This document shows, one piece after another, positions 60,269 through 64,000 of a stretch of DNA of 64,000 nucleotides. The translations under genes were made by a program, and so were the position numbers. The stretch is taken from the NCBI RefSeq assembly GCF_014650995.1, contig NZ_BMWA01000004.1, positions 248,001 through 312,000 on the forward strand. Reading direction: 5' to 3'. Source of the stretch: Streptomyces viridiviolaceus. Lineage in GTDB: Bacteria; Actinomycetota; Actinomycetes; Streptomycetales; Streptomycetaceae. Numbering within the stretch: position 1 is the first letter of the stretch; the number at the start of each line of letters is the position of its first letter. Under the pieces are notes generated by a model. It searched no databases and was not told the origin of the DNA. It saw only the letters and a program-made list of their open reading frames with translations.

Positions 60269-61102
60269 TTATGTGTCGATCCGGTTCGCGGACCTCAACC
60301 GCTGGAAGCTACGCGCCAGTAGCCGCGAGACGTGCATCTGGGAGACGCCGAGCTCCGCACTGATCTGCGACTGGGTGAGATTGCTGTAGTAGCGCAGCAG
60401 CAGAATGCGCTGCTCCCGCTCCGGGAGCTGGACGAGGAGGTGGCGGACGAGATCGCGGTGCTCGACGCCGTCCAGCGCGGGATCCTCGTAGCCGAGCCGG
60501 TCCAGCAGCCCCGGCAGCCCGTCGCCCTCCTGGGCGGCCTCCAGCGAGGTGGCGTGGTACGACCGCCCCGCCTCGATGCAGGCCAGCACCTCGTCCTCCG
60601 AGATGCGCAGCCGCTCGGCGATCTCGGCGGTCGTCGGGGAGCGCCCGAAGGCGGTCGTCAGGTCCTCGGTGGCACTGTTGACCTGCACCCACAGCTCGTG
60701 CAGCCGGCGCGGTACGTGGACCGTGCGGACGTTGTCGCGGAAGTACCGCTTGATCTCGCCGACCACCGTGGGCATCGCGAACGTCGGGAACTGCACGCCC
60801 CGGTCCGGGTCGAAGCGGTCGATGGCGTTGATGAGCCCGATGGTGCCGACCTGGACCACGTCCTCCATCGGCTCGTTGCGGGAGCGGAAGCGCGCGGCGG
60901 CGTAACGCACCAGCGGCAGGTTGGCCTCGATGAGCGCCGCCCGTACCCTGTCGTGCTCCGGCGTGCCGGGCCGGAGCTCCTTGAGCTCGGCGAAGAGGAC
61001 CTGGGTCAGGGCCCTGGTGTCCGCGCCTCGGCTGCGCCGCGGAGCGGCTTCCCCGGCCGGTGCTTCCTGGGGTGGTGCTTGAGGCGCAGTACTGGCCGGC
61101 AC
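60269..61102 (-). CDS. sigF: Sporulation sigma factor SigF
   Basis: A 277-residue SigB-family sigma factor. The N-terminus is Pro/Ala-rich ([15 protein letters not shown]), as in S. coelicolor SigF; region 2 has [23 protein letters not shown], region 4 [30 protein letters not shown]. In Streptomyces SigF acts in the prespore for spore-wall and pigment genes. The start is placed at GTG 61102, which has GGTGGAG eight bases upstream; GTG 61114 is possible. sigN follows after a 268-base gap. Confidence 0.92.
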   Translation of the reverse strand: MPASTAPQAPPQEAPAGEAAPRRSRGADTRALTQVLFAELKELRPGTPEHDRVRAALIEANLPLVRYAAARFRSRNEPMEDVVQVGTIGLINAIDRFDPDRGVQFPTFAMPTVVGEIKRYFRDNVRTVHVPRRLHELWVQVNSATEDLTTAFGRSPTTAEIAERLRISEDEVLACIEAGRSYHATSLEAAQEGDGLPGLLDRLGYEDPALDGVEHRDLVRHLLVQLPEREQRILLLRYYSNLTQSQISAELGVSQMHVSRLLARSFQRLRSANRIDT

Positions 61103-61281
61103 GGTCAACTCCACCTCATGATCCGTCAGCGTCCGTCAAATGCGGTCATAGCATCACAAGACAGGTGCTCCAGGCGCAAGCACCACATAACGCCGTGTTG
61201 AGGATGTATAAGGATGAATTGGACATGCAGGTCACATGGGTGGCCCGCACCGCTTCGATGCGGGCCGGTCGTGCGCTCGTC

Positions 61282-61575
61282 CTAGAACTCGTAGTCGGCG
61301 ATCACCCAGGTGGCGAACTCCCGCCACAGGGCGACACCCGCCTGGTGCGCCGGATGCTCCAGGTAGCGCTTGAGCGCGGCGGCGTCCTCCACCGCCGAGT
61401 TGATCGCGAAGTCGTGGGCGATGGGCCGGTCGCTGATGTTCCAGCCACACTCCCAGAAGCGCAGCTCCTCGATCTGGCCGCCGAGCGCCCGGAACGCCTC
61501 GACGCCCTCCACGACGCGCGGGTCGTCGCGCTCGACGCCCTCGTCGAGCTTGAACAGCACCAGGTGGCGGATCAT
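61282..61575 (-). CDS. Dabb-domain (stress-response A/B barrel) protein
   Basis: A 97-residue protein. IRHLVLFKLDEGV opens the fold, and INSAVEDAAALKRYLEHPAHQAGVALWREFATWVIADYEF ends it, the standard dimeric ferredoxin-like barrel. Its enzymatic role is unknown. ATG 61575 has GGAGGAAAG and overlaps the upstream stop (TGATG), so it is translated with the preceding small gene. Confidence 0.87.
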   Translation of the reverse strand: MIRHLVLFKLDEGVERDDPRVVEGVEAFRALGGQIEELRFWECGWNISDRPIAHDFAINSAVEDAAALKRYLEHPAHQAGVALWREFATWVIADYEF

Positions 61576-61745
61576 CACTTTCCTCCGTTGGCGGCCCAGG
61601 TCATGAAGTCGCCGATGGCGCCGGCGGCGTCGGATATGCCCTCGAACCCTATCTGGACGTAGTCGGCGGCCTTGGCCGGGTCCGTGATGATCACGTACAG
61701 CACGAAGACCACGAGTACGTAGACGGCGATCTTCTTCGCGTTCAC
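61575..61745 (-). CDS. Tiny membrane protein upstream of the Dabb gene
   Basis: A 56-residue protein with one membrane helix (KKIAVYVLVVFVLYVII) and an amphipathic tail (YVQIGFEGISDAAGAIGDFMTWAANGGK). The start is GTG 61745 or GTG 61751, both after GGGGAGG; longer readings run into the tRNA. It is coupled to the Dabb gene. Function unknown. Confidence 0.75.
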   Translation of the reverse strand: MNAKKIAVYVLVVFVLYVIITDPAKAADYVQIGFEGISDAAGAIGDFMTWAANGGK

Positions 61746-61800
61746 CGCCACCGCGGCCTCCCCTGTCCCACTGATGCACGCCTGCCGCTCATGATCGCAC

Positions 61801-61830
61801 GAAGGGCCCCGTCTTTCGACGGGGCCCTTC
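61801..61830 (-). terminator. tRNA-Ser terminator
   Basis: GAAGGGCCCCGTC at 61801–61813 pairs perfectly with 61818–61830 around TTTC, directly downstream of the minus-strand tRNA. Confidence 0.9.
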
Positions 61831-61835
61831 ACAAG

Positions 61836-61920
61836 CGGTAGCGGAGGGATTTGAACCCTCGGTGACTTGCGCCACACTCGCTTTCGAGGCGAGCTCCTTC
61901 GGCCGCTCGGACACGCTACC
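61836..61920 (-). tRNA. tRNA-Ser (CGA)
   Basis: An 85-base class II cloverleaf read on the minus strand: acceptor GGTAGCG/CGCTACC, anticodon stem CTCGC/GCGAG enclosing CTCGAAA (anticodon CGA), long variable arm, T-loop TTCAAAT. Confidence 0.97.
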
Positions 61921-61965
61921 GAGGGAGACCTTACAGCACAGTGCGGCATGGTCCGAAATCCGTAT

Positions 61966-62421
61966 TCAGCGCGTGCGGAAGAAGTCCGTGAGCAGCCGGG
62001 CGCACTCCCCGGCCAGCACGCCCTCGATCACCTCGGGACGGTGGTTGAGCCGCCGGTCGCGCACGACGTCCCAGAGCGAACCGGCCGCGCCCGCCTTCTC
62101 GTCCCGGGCGCCGTAGACGACCCGGTCCACCCGGGACTGCTGAAGCGCGCCCGCGCACATCGTGCAGGGCTCCAGCGTGACCACGAGCGTGCAGCCGGCC
62201 AGCCGCCACTCACCCAGCTCGGTGGCGGCCCGCCGGATCGCGAGGACCTCCGCGTGCGCCGTCGGGTCACCCGTGGCCTCGCGTTCGTTGTGCCCGGCCG
62301 CGAGCACGGTGCGGCCGTCCGGGGCCAGCACGACGGCGCCGACGGGGACGTCCCCGCCCCGGACGGCCGCGCGGGCCTCGTCCAGGGCGAGCCGCATCGC
62401 CGGACGCCAGCGGTCGCGCAC
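61966..62421 (-). CDS. tadA: tRNA-specific adenosine deaminase
   Basis: A 151-residue zinc enzyme that converts A34 to inosine in tRNA-Arg(ACG), present in this window at 40.5 kb. The zinc and catalytic motifs are HAE (His56, Glu58) and PCTMC (Cys86, Cys89). It is downstream of the TadA-associated protein, sharing its transcript. The start is uncertain: GTG 62421 is used, but no good ribosome site is visible. Confidence 0.92.
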   Translation of the reverse strand: MRDRWRPAMRLALDEARAAVRGGDVPVGAVVLAPDGRTVLAAGHNEREATGDPTAHAEVLAIRRAATELGEWRLAGCTLVVTLEPCTMCAGALQQSRVDRVVYGARDEKAGAAGSLWDVVRDRRLNHRPEVIEGVLAGECARLLTDFFRTR

Positions 62422-62456
62422 CGGGTCCGGTGTTGTTCCCTCGTCGGTCCGTGCGG

Positions 62457-62999
62457 TCAGCGGACGGTCTCCAGGACTTCCGAGGCGCCCAGGGCCTCGG
62501 CGATCTCACCGAGCGCGTCGTTCGACATCGAGCGCAGCTCCTTCTCGCTCACACCGAGGTCCTGGAGGATCTCGGTGTCGCCGACCGGGCCGTGCGGCAC
62601 GGCGGCCTCGGCGGAGCCCGCCTCCCCGTCGGCATCGTCGTCGTCGGCGTCGTCGGACTCGCCGTCCTCCGTGCCGTCGAGGTCGAGGGCGTCGAGGTCG
62701 TCGCCGTCGTCACCCGGCTCTCGGCCGAGCAGCTCGTCGGTGAGCAGGATCTCGCCGTAGCTGCTGCGGGCGGCCGCGGCGGCGTCCGAGACGTAGATAC
62801 GAGGGTCCTCCTCGCCGTCCACGCGGACGACACCGAACCACGCGTCCTCCTGCTCGATCAGCACGAGCACCGTGTCCTCGTCGGGAGAGGCTTCCCGGGC
62901 CAGGTCGGCCAGATCCGACAGGGTCTCCACATCGTCGAGCTCCGTGTCGCTCGCTTCCCACCCGTCTTCGGTGCGCGCGAGCAGTGCGGCGAAGTACAC
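62457..62999 (-). CDS. TadA-associated acidic protein
   Basis: A 180-residue protein found next to tadA in Streptomyces. The N-terminal 85 residues are a mixed domain (VYFAALLARTEDGWEASDTELDDVETLSDLADLARE, EEDPRIYVSDAAAAARSSYGEILL), followed by a strongly acidic Asp/Glu-rich linker and a C-terminal helical tail (GDTEILQDLGVSEKELRSM). The GTG start at 62999 has GGGAGAG upstream. The function is unknown; a role with TadA is inferred from linkage only. Confidence 0.85.
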   Translation of the reverse strand: MYFAALLARTEDGWEASDTELDDVETLSDLADLAREASPDEDTVLVLIEQEDAWFGVVRVDGEEDPRIYVSDAAAAARSSYGEILLTDELLGREPGDDGDDLDALDLDGTEDGESDDADDDDADGEAGSAEAAVPHGPVGDTEILQDLGVSEKELRSMSNDALGEIAEALGASEVLETVR

Positions 63000-63298
63000 C
63001 GTGACTCTCCCACTGGTCATAGGCGTGCCGGTTGGGGATCCCCCCGGCGGAGGTTGCGGGCGGGGAAGCGGTGCTCCGAGCCCCACCCACTCGGAATCGT
63101 GGCAGAAACAAGGGCGTCAGGGGACGTCTTCGGCTCCCTGTGTCCGGCCGTTTTGCCGCGGCTCCGGGCACGCGTCGTGAGGGACTCACCAGCGCACTCG
63201 TTGCCGTCACTTGCGGATCGTACGCGGGTTTTCCCGGCACCCGCGCACCCCCGTTCACGCAACGTCGGCGCGGCGTGCGATCTTCCCCATCCGGCCGC
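63000..63298. other. Gene-free region upstream of the TadA-associated gene
   Basis: About 300 bases with no convincing gene. It should contain the promoter of the tadA transcript. No strong hairpin or operator is seen. Confidence 0.45.
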
Positions 63299-63511
63299 CT
63301 ACCAGCGGAACGTTCGCATCCGCATCGCGTGGCGCAGCCGGGCGGCCTTGGCGCGGCGCGGCTGCACGCGGTCCCGCAGCGCCCGGGCCTCCGCCAGCTC
63401 GCGCAGGAACTGGGCCCTGCGCCGACGCCGTTCGGCGTCCGTGTCCGTCCCCGCGCCCGGCTCCTCGTGCGGCTGCGGGGACGGCGTGTCGTGGAAGTCC
63501 CGGTCAGGCAC
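63299..63511 (-). CDS. Small basic protein
   Basis: A 70-residue protein, rich in Arg ([45 protein letters not shown]). It has no membrane segment and could be one long basic helix, perhaps binding nucleic acid. GTG 63511 has GGTGAG upstream. Small, conserved-looking, function unknown. Confidence 0.65.
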   Translation of the reverse strand: MPDRDFHDTPSPQPHEEPGAGTDTDAERRRRRAQFLRELAEARALRDRVQPRRAKAARLRHAMRMRTFRW

Positions 63512-63652
63512 AGTCTCACCACCCAGCGTGCGTCCTCCCCTCCCCTTCCCCCGGACGGGCGGTTTGACGCCGCCGTGCGGGTGACGCCGCCGACCGGAGC
63601 TTGCCCGGCGGCGGGGACGCCGGGCCCACGGGGCCCGGTTACTGTGGTGGAC

Positions 63653-64000
63653 ATGCGTCTCCACGTCGTCGACCACCCCCTGGTCGCCCACAAGCTCACC
63701 ACGCTGCGCGACCAGCGCACCGACTCCGCGACCTTCCGCCGTCTCGCCGACGAGCTGGTCACCCTCCTCGCCTACGAGGCCACGCGCGACGTGCGCACCG
63801 AACAGGTCGACATCGACACGCCGGTCGCACGGACCACCGGCGTCAAGCTCTCCCACCCGCGCCCGCTGGTGGTGCCGATCCTGCGGGCCGGCCTCGGCAT
63901 GCTCGACGGCATGGTGCGGCTGCTGCCGACCGCCGAGGTCGGCTTCCTCGGCATGATCCGCAACGAGGAGACGCTGCAGGCCTCCACGTACGCCACCCGC
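63653..64000 (+). CDS. upp: Uracil phosphoribosyltransferase (partial)
   Basis: The first 116 residues are present; the window ends inside the gene. The enzyme makes UMP from uracil and PRPP. The N-terminus is [20 protein letters not shown] and [15 protein letters not shown] is the UPRT signature. The PRPP-binding Asp loop lies beyond the window. The start ATG 63653 has only a weak GGTGG upstream. Confidence 0.95.
   Translation, partial: MRLHVVDHPLVAHKLTTLRDQRTDSATFRRLADELVTLLAYEATRDVRTEQVDIDTPVARTTGVKLSHPRPLVVPILRAGLGMLDGMVRLLPTAEVGFLGMIRNEETLQASTYATR

Overview
The window is very GC-rich and actinobacterial. Strong third-position GC bias leaves long open frames on the strand opposite most genes, and GTG starts are common. 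Gene content and order (serS–pheA, a copper/DtpA cluster, pepP, many GAF, ANTAR and partner-switching proteins, sigN–sigF, tadA, upp) match the chromosomal core of Streptomyces in the style of S. coelicolor or S. lividans. A DnaA-box cluster and a parS-like site agree with a position near oriC. This assignment rests on recalled synteny and protein signatures; no search was run.

Layout. 1–5.8 kb: partial alpha/beta-hydrolase (EphD-like) overlapping an M24 peptidase on the minus strand, then a divergent four-gene ABC-2 exporter operon and a small protein. 6–9.6 kb: HAD phosphatase, serS, a 550-bp DnaA-box region, pheA. 9.6–15.8 kb: a minus-strand copper/haem cluster (membrane protein, YcnI, Sco, ECuC, CopCD, DtpA). 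16–26.5 kb: anti-sigma-type kinase, pepP, PP2C phosphatase, a primase-like protein, SEC-C protein, a decayed aminoglycoside phosphotransferase, a second ATPase, GlpQ and an HtrA protease. 26.5–30.4 kb: tRNA-Ser with a partial copy of its 3' half exactly 1 kb away around a lone signal peptidase, a lipoprotein, a prim-pol gene behind a LexA-like box, and a small Asn/Gln-rich secreted protein.

30.4–43.5 kb: an orphan ECF sigma factor, an acyl-CoA synthetase behind a perfect palindrome, an MFS/TetR divergent pair, a 1438-residue PAS/pseudokinase/receiver protein, an SSI-type protease inhibitor, tRNA-Ser and tRNA-Arg, a MarR regulator, a DUF2797 protein and an amidohydrolase. 43.7–49.6 kb: an operon of response regulator, kinase, GtrA-type and GT39-like glycosyltransferases. 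49.7–52 kb: a DHA2 exporter with a TetR regulator. 52–55.4 kb: PPOX, STAS and two GAF–ANTAR proteins, and YceI. 55.5–58.6 kb: MarR plus an exporter fused to three carboxypeptidase-regulatory-like repeats. 58.8–61.1 kb: small membrane protein, sigN and sigF. 61.2–64 kb: Dabb protein, tRNA-Ser, tadA and partner, small protein, and the start of upp.

Two themes stand out. One is copper delivery to secreted and membrane cuproenzymes (9.6–15.8 kb). The other is sigma-factor and stress signalling: HATPase anti-sigma-like proteins, a PP2C phosphatase, a STAS antagonist, ANTAR proteins, two SigB-family sigma factors and one ECF sigma factor. Chromosome-maintenance signals (DnaA boxes, parS-like) and remnants of transferred DNA (tRNA duplication, phosphotransferase pseudogene) lie between them.
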